The notes beneath the pieces are model-generated. The model made no database searches and had not been told where the DNA came from. It saw only the letters and a list, made by a program, of their open reading frames with translations. Position numbers and translations under genes: made by a program. Below, piece by piece: positions 19,339 through 28,221 of a stretch of DNA of 64,000 bases. The stretch is from the NCBI RefSeq assembly GCF_002028455.1, contig NZ_MWUM01000001.1:124001-188000 (forward strand), read 5' to 3'. The stretch's first letter is position 1. Each line of letters starts with the position of its first letter. The stretch comes from Zoogloea sp. LCSB751. GTDB taxonomy: Bacteria > Pseudomonadota > Gammaproteobacteria > Burkholderiales > Rhodocyclaceae.

Positions 19339-21018
19339 ATGCAAATTCAGCTTTTTTCAATCATCGCCGGTCTGATCGTCGCGGGAGGCAGCGTCGGTAC
19401 AGGACTGGCTTTTGGTGCTCCGCTGGGAGCGAGTCTTGTCAGTGCGGGGCTCGCGCTCGGCGTTGTGGTCGGTGGCGCTGTGCTGGTCGCCGTCCGCGTC
19501 ATGTTCGTGCAGCCGCTGGCCGAGTTGCGTGACACCATCAAAGCAATGCACAAGGATGGGGATCTTTCGCGTCGGGCACCTGAGTCGGGTGGCAAGGTGG
19601 GGGAGGTCGAGGCCGTTTTCAACGAGCTGATCGGTAGCTTCCAGGGTATCGTCGGTAAGGTGATTTTCGATGCCCAGCGAGTGTCCGAGGCGGCCGATCT
19701 GCTGTCCGGTCATGCCGGTAACGTGGCTGAAGGCTCTGGTAGTCAGAAGAATGCCGCAGAAAACATGGTCGTGGCCATCGAGCAGATGACCGCTGGCGTC
19801 AATGCCGTCGCCGACCATGCCAGTCAGACGGCCACCAACGCCCAGGTGGCGCGGGAGCTGTCCATCAAGGGGGCAGAGATCGTGACCAGCGCGTCTCGGG
19901 AGATCGAGCAGATTGCCCGCTCGGTCGAGGATTCCGCGCAGGTGATTTCCGCACTCGGCGAGCGTTCCGAAGCTATCAGCGGCATCGTCAAGGTCATCCG
20001 CGAAATAGCGGATCAAACCAACCTGCTGGCGCTCAATGCGGCTATCGAAGCCGCTCGGGCGGGCGAGCAGGGGCGCGGCTTTGCCGTGGTGGCGGACGAG
20101 GTTCGCAAGCTGGCCGAGCGGACGTCTTCCGCCACCACCGAGATCAGCACGATGATCTCTGCAATCCAGACCGAAACCAAGACGGCTATCGCCTCCATCG
20201 ATGCCGGCAGTGCCCAGGCCCACGCGGGCGCGGCGCTGGCTCAGAAGGCGGCGGATTCCCTCCAGCAGATCAACGAGGGGGCTCAGCAGACGATGGAGAA
20301 GGTGGATGCCATCGCCGAGGCGATCAACGCCCACAGCCGCGAGGCCGACCAGATCGTCGGTCATGTGCGGGAGATCATGGAGATGGTCGGCCGTAACTCC
20401 GCTGGGGCCCAGGAAACCCTCGATGAGGCATCGAGCCTGAGCGGGCTGGCGGTGAACCTCAAGGAAATCAGCCGTGTCTTCAAGCTCGGCCCGCAGGGCG
20501 AGCAGGCGATGGGCGTTCATAAGAAAATGCCCAGCGTGGTGCGGGAAGCCGCCCGGCAGATCGGTCAGTTGCTCGAGCAGGCGATTGCCGGCGGCCAGGT
20601 CAGTGAGGCCGATGTCTTCGATGACAGCTACAAGCCGATTCCCAATACCCGCCCACAGAAGTACAGTACGCGCTTTGATGCATTGACCGACCGAATTTTC
20701 CCCACCGTGCAGGAGCGCCTGCTGGATGGGAATGCGGAGATGGTCTATGCCATCGGTACCGACCGGAACGGCTATGTCCCGACCCACAACAAGCGCTTCA
20801 GTCAGGCGCTGACGGGGGATTACGAGAAGGACTTCGTCGGTAATCGGGGCAAGCGGATCTTCGATGATCCGGTCGGCAAGCAATGTGGCAAGCACGAAAT
20901 GCCGTTCCTGATCCAGACGTATCGACGGGATACGGGTGAGATCATGCACGACATCTCGGCGCCGATTTACGTAAATGGTCGTCACTGGGGAGGCTTCCGG
21001 ATCGGCTATCGGGCCTGA
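19339..21018 (+). CDS. Methyl-accepting chemotaxis protein with C-terminal sensor domain
   Basis: 559-residue receptor with an inverted layout. Two N-terminal membrane helices (within about 1-60) have no periplasmic domain, then HAMP and a signalling domain (tip [20 protein letters not shown]). After it comes a cytoplasmic C-terminal domain (about 430-559) with Cache/PAS-like features ([50 protein letters not shown]). The signalling domain differs from the Tsr-like type of the two large receptors, and no W-x-x-F tail is present. Its own sigma-28 promoter, a terminator after it, and the adjacent cheVVYZA cluster suggest that it works with CheA2. The ligand is unknown. Confidence 0.9.
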   Translation: MQIQLFSIIAGLIVAGGSVGTGLAFGAPLGASLVSAGLALGVVVGGAVLVAVRVMFVQPLAELRDTIKAMHKDGDLSRRAPESGGKVGEVEAVFNELIGSFQGIVGKVIFDAQRVSEAADLLSGHAGNVAEGSGSQKNAAENMVVAIEQMTAGVNAVADHASQTATNAQVARELSIKGAEIVTSASREIEQIARSVEDSAQVISALGERSEAISGIVKVIREIADQTNLLALNAAIEAARAGEQGRGFAVVADEVRKLAERTSSATTEISTMISAIQTETKTAIASIDAGSAQAHAGAALAQKAADSLQQINEGAQQTMEKVDAIAEAINAHSREADQIVGHVREIMEMVGRNSAGAQETLDEASSLSGLAVNLKEISRVFKLGPQGEQAMGVHKKMPSVVREAARQIGQLLEQAIAGGQVSEADVFDDSYKPIPNTRPQKYSTRFDALTDRIFPTVQERLLDGNAEMVYAIGTDRNGYVPTHNKRFSQALTGDYEKDFVGNRGKRIFDDPVGKQCGKHEMPFLIQTYRRDTGEIMHDISAPIYVNGRHWGGFRIGYRA

Positions 21019-21041
21019 TCCGAAGTGTTCCCGAAAAAGTC

Positions 21042-21067
21042 CGGCCCGCCTCGTTGCGGGCCGTTTT
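21042..21067 (+). terminator. Rho-independent terminator
   Basis: CGGCCCGC (21042-21049) pairs with GCGGGCCG (21056-21063), followed by TTTTGT. It closes the single-gene receptor transcript. Confidence 0.88.
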
Positions 21068-21105
21068 GTCATTTCGCAGCGGCGTGAAATGGTGTTTAAC
21101 GATCC

Positions 21106-21132
21106 TCAAGATTGTTAGTCCCCCGCCGATAT
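21106..21132 (+). promoter_or_regulatory. Sigma-28 promoter of the cheV-cheV-cheY-cheZ-cheA cluster
   Basis: TCAAGATT at 21106-21113, an 11-base spacer, and GCCGATAT at 21125-21132. Six of eight -35 bases and seven of eight -10 bases match the sigma-28 consensus. The first cheV starts 60 bases downstream. Confidence 0.82.
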
Positions 21133-21192
21133 TGCTTCCAAGTCGAGGCCTGCCCCATCGGGATGGCAGGTGGTCTGCGACGGAGAGTGAGC

Positions 21193-22161
21193 ATGTCCGA
21201 ACTTCTCAAGAATATCGATGCGCGTACCCGGCTGGCAGGTACAAACAAGCTCGAGATCCTGCTGTTTACCCTCGGGGTCGATCCCCGCACTGGTCGGCGC
21301 GAGACCTTCGGCATCAATGTCTTCAAGGTCCGTGAGGTCATGCGGACGCCCCCCATCACCGCGGCGCCGGAAATGCCCTCGTCGGTGGAGGGCATGGTCA
21401 GCCTGCGGGGCGTGCTGGTGCCGGTCGTCGATCTGGCCAAGTATGCCGGCATGGGCAGCGACGGCCCGCGCGACATCATGATCGTCACCGAATACAACGG
21501 CCACACCCAGGGTTTCCTGGTCGAGGCCGTCGATACCATCCTGCGCCTGGACTGGTCGCAGATGCGGGTGCCGCCGGAAATGCTGACGGCCAATCTGGGC
21601 GGGCTGGTCACGGCGGTGACGGAGCTGCCCGGTCCCAAGCTGGTGATGCTGCTCGACGTGGAAAAGGTGCTGTCCGAAACCACTCGCTACGACGACGAGT
21701 TCCTCTTCAAGGGGATTGAGCCGATTGCCGCCGACGAGCCGCAGACGGTGTATTTTGCCGACGATTCGTCCGTGGCCCGCAAGCAGATCGAACGTACCCT
21801 CGACGCGCTGGGAATCCGCTACGTCGGGTCGGTGAACGGCCGCCAGGCGTGGGACGAACTCGAGAAGCTGGCCAGCTTTGCCGCGTCGAGCGGGCGCAAG
21901 GTCAAGGATCTGCTGGCATTGATCCTGACCGACGTGGAAATGCCTGAGATGGATGGCTATATCCTGACGAAACGGATCAAGACCGATCCGCGCTTCGAGG
22001 GGGTGCCGGTGATCATGCATTCGTCGCTGTCCGGCATGTCCAACCAGCAGCTCGGCCGTTCGGTGGGCGTTGACGAATACGTGGCCAAATTCGAGCCGCA
22101 GCGACTGGCCGAAGTGCTGCGCCGCCTGATTACCCAGCGCGCCGCAGCCAAGGCGGACTGA
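21193..22161 (+). CDS. cheV: CheW-receiver hybrid adaptor CheV (copy 1)
   Basis: 322-residue protein with an N-terminal CheW-like domain (INVFKVREVM, SLRGVLVPVVDLAKY) and a C-terminal receiver domain (VYFADDSSVARKQIE, ILTDVEMPEMDGY). CheV couples receptors to CheA and is tuned by phosphorylation. The ATG at 21193 follows GGAGAG; an upstream extension to 21112 would begin inside the sigma-28 promoter and is rejected. It is a tandem paralogue of the next gene. Confidence 0.93.
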   Translation: MSELLKNIDARTRLAGTNKLEILLFTLGVDPRTGRRETFGINVFKVREVMRTPPITAAPEMPSSVEGMVSLRGVLVPVVDLAKYAGMGSDGPRDIMIVTEYNGHTQGFLVEAVDTILRLDWSQMRVPPEMLTANLGGLVTAVTELPGPKLVMLLDVEKVLSETTRYDDEFLFKGIEPIAADEPQTVYFADDSSVARKQIERTLDALGIRYVGSVNGRQAWDELEKLASFAASSGRKVKDLLALILTDVEMPEMDGYILTKRIKTDPRFEGVPVIMHSSLSGMSNQQLGRSVGVDEYVAKFEPQRLAEVLRRLITQRAAAKAD

Positions 22162-22176
22162 CAGAAGTAGAGGAGC

Positions 22177-23133
22177 ATGATGAGCATGGACCATGTCGAT
22201 CGTGGGCTGTTGGAGTCCGTCGATGCCCGCACCAAGCTGGCGGGTTCCAACCGCATGGAAATCCTGTTGTTCTCCCTGGGTACCCAGGAGATCTTCGGGA
22301 TCAACGTGTTCAAGGTCCGGGAAGTGTCCCGTACCCCTTTCATCACCAAGGCGCCCAACATGCCGGTCGGCGTGGAAGGGCTGATTTCCCTGCGCGGGAA
22401 TGTCATCCCGGTGCTGGCCTTGGCCAAGATCATGGGGATCTCGGCCCCTGGCGACCCGCTGGGCGGATCGATGATGGTGACCGAGTACAGCAAGCGGACC
22501 CTCGGGTTCCTGGTTCACGAGGTGGACCGCATCATCCGTGTCGAATGGGACAAGGTGCGGGCGCCCGACAACGTCACCTCGTCCGGCCATCACTTCATCA
22601 CTGCCATTACCGAGTTGCAGGACGGTAAGCTGGTGTCCATCCTCGACGTGGAAACCATTCTCGCCAGCACTTTCGGCGAAGCTATCGTTGGTCAGATCCA
22701 CCCGCTGGAAGGTGGGCAGGATGCGACGGTGTTCTTTGTGGATGACTCGGCCGTCGCCCGCAAGAAGATCGTGGAAACCCTGGACAAGCTCGGAGTGCGT
22801 CACAAGCACGCACTCAATGGTCTGGAAGCCTGGACCCGCCTGGAGGGGATGGCGACCCATGCCCAGCAGCGCGGTGCCAGTCTGTCCGATGAACTCAACC
22901 TCATTCTGGTCGACGCAGAGATGCCTGAAATGGACGGCTATGTGCTGACCCGTAACATCAAGTCGGACGCCCGCTTCGAGGGCATTCCGGTCGTCATGCA
23001 CTCGTCCCTGTCGTCGGAAGCCAATCGGGCGATGGGCAAAAGCGTCGGTGTCGATTCCTACGTGGCCAAATTCGACGCCGAAGTCCTGGCTGACACCCTG
23101 CGCCCCTTGTTGATGCGGGCCTACCGGGATTGA
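22177..23133 (+). CDS. cheV: CheW-receiver hybrid adaptor CheV (copy 2)
   Basis: 318-residue paralogue of the preceding CheV, with the same CheW-like domain (SLRGNVIPVLALAK) and receiver domain (VFFVDDSAVARKKIVETL, LVDAEMPEMDGY). A GAGGAG site precedes ATG codons at 22177 and 22180. Two CheV proteins next to a CheA that lacks its own CheW suggest that they act as its adaptors. Confidence 0.93.
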   Translation: MMSMDHVDRGLLESVDARTKLAGSNRMEILLFSLGTQEIFGINVFKVREVSRTPFITKAPNMPVGVEGLISLRGNVIPVLALAKIMGISAPGDPLGGSMMVTEYSKRTLGFLVHEVDRIIRVEWDKVRAPDNVTSSGHHFITAITELQDGKLVSILDVETILASTFGEAIVGQIHPLEGGQDATVFFVDDSAVARKKIVETLDKLGVRHKHALNGLEAWTRLEGMATHAQQRGASLSDELNLILVDAEMPEMDGYVLTRNIKSDARFEGIPVVMHSSLSSEANRAMGKSVGVDSYVAKFDAEVLADTLRPLLMRAYRD

Positions 23134-23148
23134 ACGGAGATCAACAAT

Positions 23149-23547
23149 ATGTCGGACCCCAAGATGAAATTTCTCGTTGTCGATGACTTCTCGACCATGC
23201 GGCGGATCGTCCGCAACCTCCTGAAGGAACTGGGCTTCACCAACGTGGACGAGGCCGAGGATGGGCAGATTGCGCTGCAGAAGCTCAACTCCCTGCCGTT
23301 CGACTTCGTGGTGACGGACTGGAACATGCCCAATATGGATGGTCTCACCCTGTTGCAGAACATCCGTGCCACCCCGGCTCTCAAGCATCTGCCGGTGTTG
23401 ATGATCACTGCCGAAGCGAAGAAGGAAAACATCATCGCGGCGGCCCAGGCGGGTGCCAGCGGTTACATCGTCAAACCTTTCACGGCAGCGACCCTTTCCG
23501 AAAAACTCGAAAAGATTTTCGAAAAGATGGGCAAGAAGGCTGCCTGA
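23149..23547 (+). CDS. cheY: Motor-binding response regulator CheY (copy 2)
   Basis: 132-residue receiver domain very close to E. coli CheY: D12-D13, phospho-acceptor D57 within [11 protein letters not shown], and the lysine in YIVKPF. This is the better candidate of the two CheY proteins for binding FliM at the flagellar motor. cheZ follows after 27 bases, which matches the usual cheY-cheZ pair. Confidence 0.94.
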   Translation: MSDPKMKFLVVDDFSTMRRIVRNLLKELGFTNVDEAEDGQIALQKLNSLPFDFVVTDWNMPNMDGLTLLQNIRATPALKHLPVLMITAEAKKENIIAAAQAGASGYIVKPFTAATLSEKLEKIFEKMGKKAA

Positions 23548-23574
23548 CGGCAGCTGACCAGACGGAAATCCATC

Positions 23575-24411
23575 ATGGCAAAACGGCTTAAATTCGATGA
23601 ATCCGGCGACAACGACGATCTGCAAGCCCTTTTCGACAGCATTACCGACGGGGCCGCACCGGCTCCGGCTGCACCGCCGCCCCGCCTCGAAGTGGTTTCC
23701 CCGGCCAGCAGTGCCGGAGGGGATGATGACGAACTGCAGGCCCTGTTCGATTCCGTGGCCAGCGAGTACTCGGTGGGTGAGCCCGCTGCCGAGCCGGAGG
23801 TGCGTCCGCACAGTTGCGATGCGGTCTTCAACCGGATCGGTGTGATGACCCGACAGCTTCATGACACTCTGCGGGAACTTGGCTACGACCGCAGCCTGCA
23901 GGAGGCGGCCCATGCGATTCCCGATGCCCGCCAGCGCCTGACCTACATTGCCGAAATGACCGAGCAGGCTGCCAGCAAGGTGCTGAACGCCACCGACATT
24001 GCCAAGCCGATCCAGGATCGGGTCGAGGCGGATGCCGATGTATTGCGGGCGCGCTGGGACCGGCTGTATGCCAATCAGCTGAGCCCTGAAGAGTTCCGGC
24101 AACTGGCGGCTGAAACCCGTGACTTTCTCGGTACTGTCGTGACCAGCAGCCGCGACACCAGTGCGCAGCTGATGGAAATCATGATGGCCCAGGATTTCCA
24201 GGATCTGACCGGGCAGGTCATCAAGAAAGTCGTCGATCTGGCTCAAGGCCTTGAAAAGCAGCTGCTGCAGGTGCTGATCGAGACGATTCCGGCGGAGCGC
24301 AAGGTGGAAGACGGCCTCCTGAATGGACCGGTGATCAACGCCGTGGGGCGTGACGACGTGGTGTCGAACCAGGAGCAGGTCGATGACCTGCTGGAGAGCC
24401 TGGGTTTCTGA
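23575..24411 (+). CDS. cheZ: CheY phosphatase CheZ
   Basis: 278-residue phosphatase that dephosphorylates CheY. The active-site helix contains QDFQDLTGQVIKKV, with the catalytic pair D210 and Q214. The C-terminal CheY-docking peptide QVDDLLESLGF is at 268-278. It is longer than E. coli CheZ (214 residues) because of an N-terminal extension of about 80 residues. This extension carries two copies of a motif similar to the docking peptide: DDLQALFDSI at 14-23 and DELQALFDSV at 52-61, joined by a proline/alanine linker. The enzyme call is secure; the role of the extra motifs is inferred. Confidence 0.93.
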   Translation: MAKRLKFDESGDNDDLQALFDSITDGAAPAPAAPPPRLEVVSPASSAGGDDDELQALFDSVASEYSVGEPAAEPEVRPHSCDAVFNRIGVMTRQLHDTLRELGYDRSLQEAAHAIPDARQRLTYIAEMTEQAASKVLNATDIAKPIQDRVEADADVLRARWDRLYANQLSPEEFRQLAAETRDFLGTVVTSSRDTSAQLMEIMMAQDFQDLTGQVIKKVVDLAQGLEKQLLQVLIETIPAERKVEDGLLNGPVINAVGRDDVVSNQEQVDDLLESLGF

Positions 24412-24449
24412 CCGCGAGGTAGCGGGTTAGCCCGCAAGGAGCAGAGCAA

Positions 24450-26423
24450 ATGAGCGATTTTGGCGGGATGGAAGACCTGCTGCAGGATTTTCTGGTCGAG
24501 GCCGGAGATCTCCTGTCGGGTGTGGATAACAAGCTGGTGGATCTGGAGCGGGTACCCAATGACAAGGGCCTGCTAAACGACATTTTCCGGGGGTTCCATA
24601 CCATCAAGGGCGGGGCGGGCTTCCTGAACGCCACCGAACTGGTCACCTTGTGTCATCTCACCGAGAACCTGTTCGACAAGTTGCGCAACGGTGAGCTGGT
24701 GGTAACCCCCGAAGTGATGGACGTGATCCTGTCGTCCACGGGGGCGGTCCGTGACATGTTCGGTTACCTGGAGCAGGGTGTGCAGCCCCCCGCTGCTGCA
24801 ACCAGCCTGATCGAAAGCCTGCGTCTGGCGATTGCCGGTGGTCTGTCCCGCGTGCCGCCCGCAGCTCCGGTTGCTCAGGCAGCCGCGGCTGCTCCACAGG
24901 CTGCGGCTCCTGTTGCGGTCGCGGTGCCACCTGCCGTGGCACCGTCAGGCGATGGCCTGGACTGGAATGCGCTGTTCGAAACGGTGACTGGGACCAAGCC
25001 TGCGGTGGCGCCGACACCTGTTCCGGTGACGATCGAGGCGCCGGTCGCCCCAGTGGTGATTCATCAGTCCGATGAGGCGCTGGCCCACAAGACGCCGGAG
25101 CAGGTCATCAAGGCAGCGGTTGGCCGGCGTGCGACAGACAAGCCGGGGGCCTCCGGGCCGGTGGGCCGGCGTGACAGCGAAAAGACCCGCGACAACTCGA
25201 TCCGCGTCGATACGTCGCGTCTCGATCAGGTGCTTAACCTGTCGGGCGAAATCGGCCTGACCAAGAACCGTCTCAACGCATTGCGCAGCGACATCCTGAA
25301 CGGCCGCAACGACACCGAGACCCTGCATGCCCTCGACCTGGCGGTCAGCCAGCTCGATCTGCTGGTTTCCGACCTGCAGAACGCGGTGATGAAGACCCGC
25401 ATGCAGCCGATCGGTCGCCTGTTCCAGAAGTACCCGCGGATCGCTCGTGATCTTGCCCGCAATCTGGGCAAGGATGTGGAGCTGGTGCTGGCCGGCGAGG
25501 AAACCGAGATCGACAAGACCATGATCGAGGACTTGTCCGATCCGATCATCCACCTGATCCGTAATGCCGTGGATCACGGTGTTGAGGATACCCAGGAGCG
25601 CCTGGCCAACGGCAAGCCAGAGAAGTCCATCGTGCGTCTCGAGGCCCGTCAGGAAGGCGATCACATCGTGATCCTGGTGGCCGATGACGGTCGTGGCATG
25701 AACGCCGAGCGCTTGCGGGCCAAGGCAGTCGAGAAGGGCCTTATCACCGATGAGGAGGCCAACACGATGGATGAGCGCCAGAGCTTCAACCTGGTGTTCC
25801 TGCCCGGCTTCTCGATGGCCAGCCAGATCTCCGACGTGTCCGGTCGTGGCGTCGGCATGGACGTGGTGCGGACCAACATCCAGAAGCTCAACGGCTCCAT
25901 CGACATCCGCTCCAGTCTCGGCAAGGGCACCACCTTCGTCATCAGCCTGCCGCTGACCCTGGCGATCCTGCCGGTGCTGCTGGTGCGGCTCGGCGAGCAG
26001 CCTTTCGCCGTGCCTCTTTCGATGGTCCGCGAGATCCTGCCGATCGAGCCGGCCGAGGTTCAGGAGGTTGGCGGACGGGCGACGATGGTCGTGCGCGGCG
26101 AAGTCCTGCCGATCATGCCGCTGACCACCTTGCTGGGTTGGGAGCCGGTGCAGACGCCGGAGTACGGCGTGCTGATGCAGAGCGCCGAACAGAGCTTCAT
26201 CCTGGCCATCGACAGCTTTGCCGGTCGTGAGGATGCGGTGATCAAGTCCCTCGATGACTTCCGCCCGAAGGGTGTGGCCGGCGTCACGACCTTGTCCAAC
26301 GGCCAGATCGTGCTGATCCTCGACATGAAGGAACTGCTGGGCGCGCTCGGCGATACCCGCGGCGGAGGCGTGTCCCGTCGGGAGTTGCTGGCCAAGCTGG
26401 CGGCGCCTGCACTCGCAGCCTGA
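24450..26423 (+). CDS. cheA: Chemotaxis histidine kinase CheA (copy 2, Pseudomonas flagellar type)
   Basis: 657-residue kinase. P1 has H50 in FRGFHTIKGGAGFLN, a form typical of the Pseudomonas flagellar CheA. A proline/alanine-rich linker follows, with a short DWNALFETV motif at 171-179 in place of a full P2 domain. The P3 dimerisation, P4 ATPase (HLIRNAVDHGVED, DDGRGMNAERL, GRGVGMDVVRTN) and P5 domains are complete. It ends a cheV-cheV-cheY-cheZ-cheA cluster. cheB, cheR and cheW are missing from this cluster, so those functions probably come from cluster 1 or from elsewhere. Confidence 0.95.
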   Translation: MSDFGGMEDLLQDFLVEAGDLLSGVDNKLVDLERVPNDKGLLNDIFRGFHTIKGGAGFLNATELVTLCHLTENLFDKLRNGELVVTPEVMDVILSSTGAVRDMFGYLEQGVQPPAAATSLIESLRLAIAGGLSRVPPAAPVAQAAAAAPQAAAPVAVAVPPAVAPSGDGLDWNALFETVTGTKPAVAPTPVPVTIEAPVAPVVIHQSDEALAHKTPEQVIKAAVGRRATDKPGASGPVGRRDSEKTRDNSIRVDTSRLDQVLNLSGEIGLTKNRLNALRSDILNGRNDTETLHALDLAVSQLDLLVSDLQNAVMKTRMQPIGRLFQKYPRIARDLARNLGKDVELVLAGEETEIDKTMIEDLSDPIIHLIRNAVDHGVEDTQERLANGKPEKSIVRLEARQEGDHIVILVADDGRGMNAERLRAKAVEKGLITDEEANTMDERQSFNLVFLPGFSMASQISDVSGRGVGMDVVRTNIQKLNGSIDIRSSLGKGTTFVISLPLTLAILPVLLVRLGEQPFAVPLSMVREILPIEPAEVQEVGGRATMVVRGEVLPIMPLTTLLGWEPVQTPEYGVLMQSAEQSFILAIDSFAGREDAVIKSLDDFRPKGVAGVTTLSNGQIVLILDMKELLGALGDTRGGGVSRRELLAKLAAPALAA

Positions 26424-26430
26424 GCGGCAC

Positions 26431-26468
26431 GACCGCCTGCCACGGAGCGTTCATTCCGCCAGGCGGTC
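26431..26468 (+). terminator. Possible weak terminator after cheA2
   Basis: GACCGCCTG (26431-26439) and CAGGCGGTC (26460-26468) form a perfect nine-base stem with a 20-base loop, followed by TTGTG rather than a clean T-run. It probably reduces readthrough into the downstream genes. Confidence 0.4.
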
Positions 26469-26580
26469 TTGTGACATACGGCGCTCGTAAGATGGGCGGC
26501 GGTCGGTTAGGATAGTTCCTGACTGCCGCCGCCCTTCGCCTTTCAGGTGTCGCGCGCCATGTCCGGCAGGGGGAGGGTGT

Positions 26581-26886
26581 GTGGGTGGCTTCGATTTCGA
26601 CTACTGGAAACACCTCGCAGAGCATGATCCCGTCGCGTTTTTCCAGGCCAGGGATTTGGCTCTGCGCCAGTGCATTGCGATGCATCCCGGCCATGAGGGG
26701 CCGCTCGCCGCGCTGCAGTCCAGGATAGATACGACCCGCGTGATGGCGGGCAGTCCGGTGCAGGCCTGTCGGGACATCCTCGACATGATGGAAGAGCACC
26801 TGATACTGCTCAGTCTGAAGCTTGCCGAACTCCAGCGGGAGACGGACAGCCTCCGTGGTCTGCTGCGGGGAGGCTCCCAGTCCTGA
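26581..26886 (+). CDS. DUF3135-type small protein
   Basis: 101-residue protein of unknown function. The pattern FDFDYWKHLAEHDPVAFFQARD, an RIDTTRVMAGSP segment and a helical C-terminus match what I know of the DUF3135 family of proteobacteria. No membrane segment or catalytic motif is visible. The start is a GTG at 26581 with GGGGAGGG just upstream. It sits alone between cheA2 and flhB; no role can be assigned. Confidence 0.72.
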   Translation: MGGFDFDYWKHLAEHDPVAFFQARDLALRQCIAMHPGHEGPLAALQSRIDTTRVMAGSPVQACRDILDMMEEHLILLSLKLAELQRETDSLRGLLRGGSQS

Positions 26887-26988
26887 CGTCGGAGCCGGAA
26901 TAGCTGCGACAAATTCCTGTTGTTTTCCGCGCAGTCCGGCTTGGTCTGCGCGTATCCTGAACGCCCCTAAACGACTTCCGGATCGTCC

Positions 26989-28140
26989 GTGGCTGAAGAC
27001 AGCGACGCCGAAAAAACAGAAGAGGCCTCAGGCCGACGGCTAGAACAGGCTCGTGAAGAAGGGCAGGTTCCCCATTCACGGGAGCTGTCCACCTTCATCC
27101 TGCTGATCGTCGGCGTGGTGGGTCTGTACGTGCTCGGACGCTGGGGGGGGCATCGCATGATGGGGCTGATGAAAGCTGGCCTGTCCTTTGAGCGCAAGGC
27201 GGCGTTCGAGCCCGGTGGCATGGGACAGGTACTGTCCGATCTGTCCACGGACGGGCTGCTGACCATCGCGCCACTGCTGGCTGCATTGCTGGCGGCCACG
27301 CTGATCACGCCCTTCGTGATGGGGGGCTGGGTGTTCTCCACCAAAGTCTTCACGCCTGATCTGAACCGTCTGAATCCGCTGCCCGGGCTGGGGCGGATGT
27401 TCTCGACGCATGGCCTGGCCGAGTTGGTCAAGGCCAGTCTCAAGGCTGTGCTGGTGGCCAGTGTCGGCGTGTGGGTCGTATGGCGTGAGCGGGACCACCT
27501 GTTCGGCCTGATGATGCAGCCGATCGAATCCAGCATGGACGACTTCGCCAGCCTGGTGCTGTTCTCGACCTTGCTGATCGTCGCCAGCCTGGCACTGATC
27601 GCCGCGCTGGACGTGCCTTACCAGCTGTGGGAATACCATCGCAAGTTGCGCATGACGAAGGAAGAGCTGCGCCAGGAAATGAAGGAGCAGGAGGGCGACC
27701 CGCAGATCAAGGCGCGTATTCGCGCCGCCCAGCGGGAGATGTCCCGCCGCCGCATGATGGCCAATGTCCCTACCGCCAACGTAGTGGTGACCAACCCGAC
27801 CCACTACGCGGTCGCCCTGCGCTATGACCCCGAGGCGGCTGGCGCGCCGGTGGTGATCGCCAAGGGCATGAATCTGATTGCTCACAATATCCGCGAAGTG
27901 GCCCAGCAGAACGGAATCCCCGTTCTCGAAGCGCCACCGCTGGCACGCGCGTTGTACGCCCATTGCGAGCTCGATCACCAGATCCCGGCAACGCTGTATA
28001 CGGTGGTGGCGGAGGTCATGGCCTACGTGTATCAGCTCAACCACTGGATTGCCGAAGGCGGCTTGCCACCGGAGGCGCCGGCCCAGCTGGCGGTTCCGGC
28101 CGGCATGGACCCGGCAGAGGGGCTGCCGGCGGCACCCTGA
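26989..28140 (+). CDS. flhB: Flagellar export protein FlhB
   Basis: 383-residue export-gate and substrate-switch protein. The N-terminus (AEDSDAEKTEEASGRRLEQAREEG) and four membrane helices are typical. The self-cleavage motif NPTH is present in VVTNPTHYAVALRYDPE; cleavage there changes export from hook to filament substrates. The start is a GTG at 26989. A C-terminal tail of about 30 mostly alanine, proline and glycine residues follows the conserved domain. flhA follows after 81 bases. Confidence 0.96.
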   Translation: MAEDSDAEKTEEASGRRLEQAREEGQVPHSRELSTFILLIVGVVGLYVLGRWGGHRMMGLMKAGLSFERKAAFEPGGMGQVLSDLSTDGLLTIAPLLAALLAATLITPFVMGGWVFSTKVFTPDLNRLNPLPGLGRMFSTHGLAELVKASLKAVLVASVGVWVVWRERDHLFGLMMQPIESSMDDFASLVLFSTLLIVASLALIAALDVPYQLWEYHRKLRMTKEELRQEMKEQEGDPQIKARIRAAQREMSRRRMMANVPTANVVVTNPTHYAVALRYDPEAAGAPVVIAKGMNLIAHNIREVAQQNGIPVLEAPPLARALYAHCELDHQIPATLYTVVAEVMAYVYQLNHWIAEGGLPPEAPAQLAVPAGMDPAEGLPAAP

Positions 28141-28221
28141 GCCAGCCCGCCCGGCACGCTCCGAATTGGACGGTAAATCCCTGTTTCTTCCAGCTTTTCA
28201 TCGGGCTTGAGGAGGAGGACC

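Noticed and set aside
21115..24246. Very long open frame on the minus strand opposite cheV-cheV-cheY-cheZ
   Set aside because: It is antisense to four genes with clear conserved domains. The protein is histidine- and glutamine-rich without motifs, which is the usual result of GC-rich codon use on the other strand.
26887..26988. Sigma-54 promoter before flhB
   Set aside because: One GG-N10-GC pair is present (CGGCTTG then GCGCG), but both elements match the consensus poorly.
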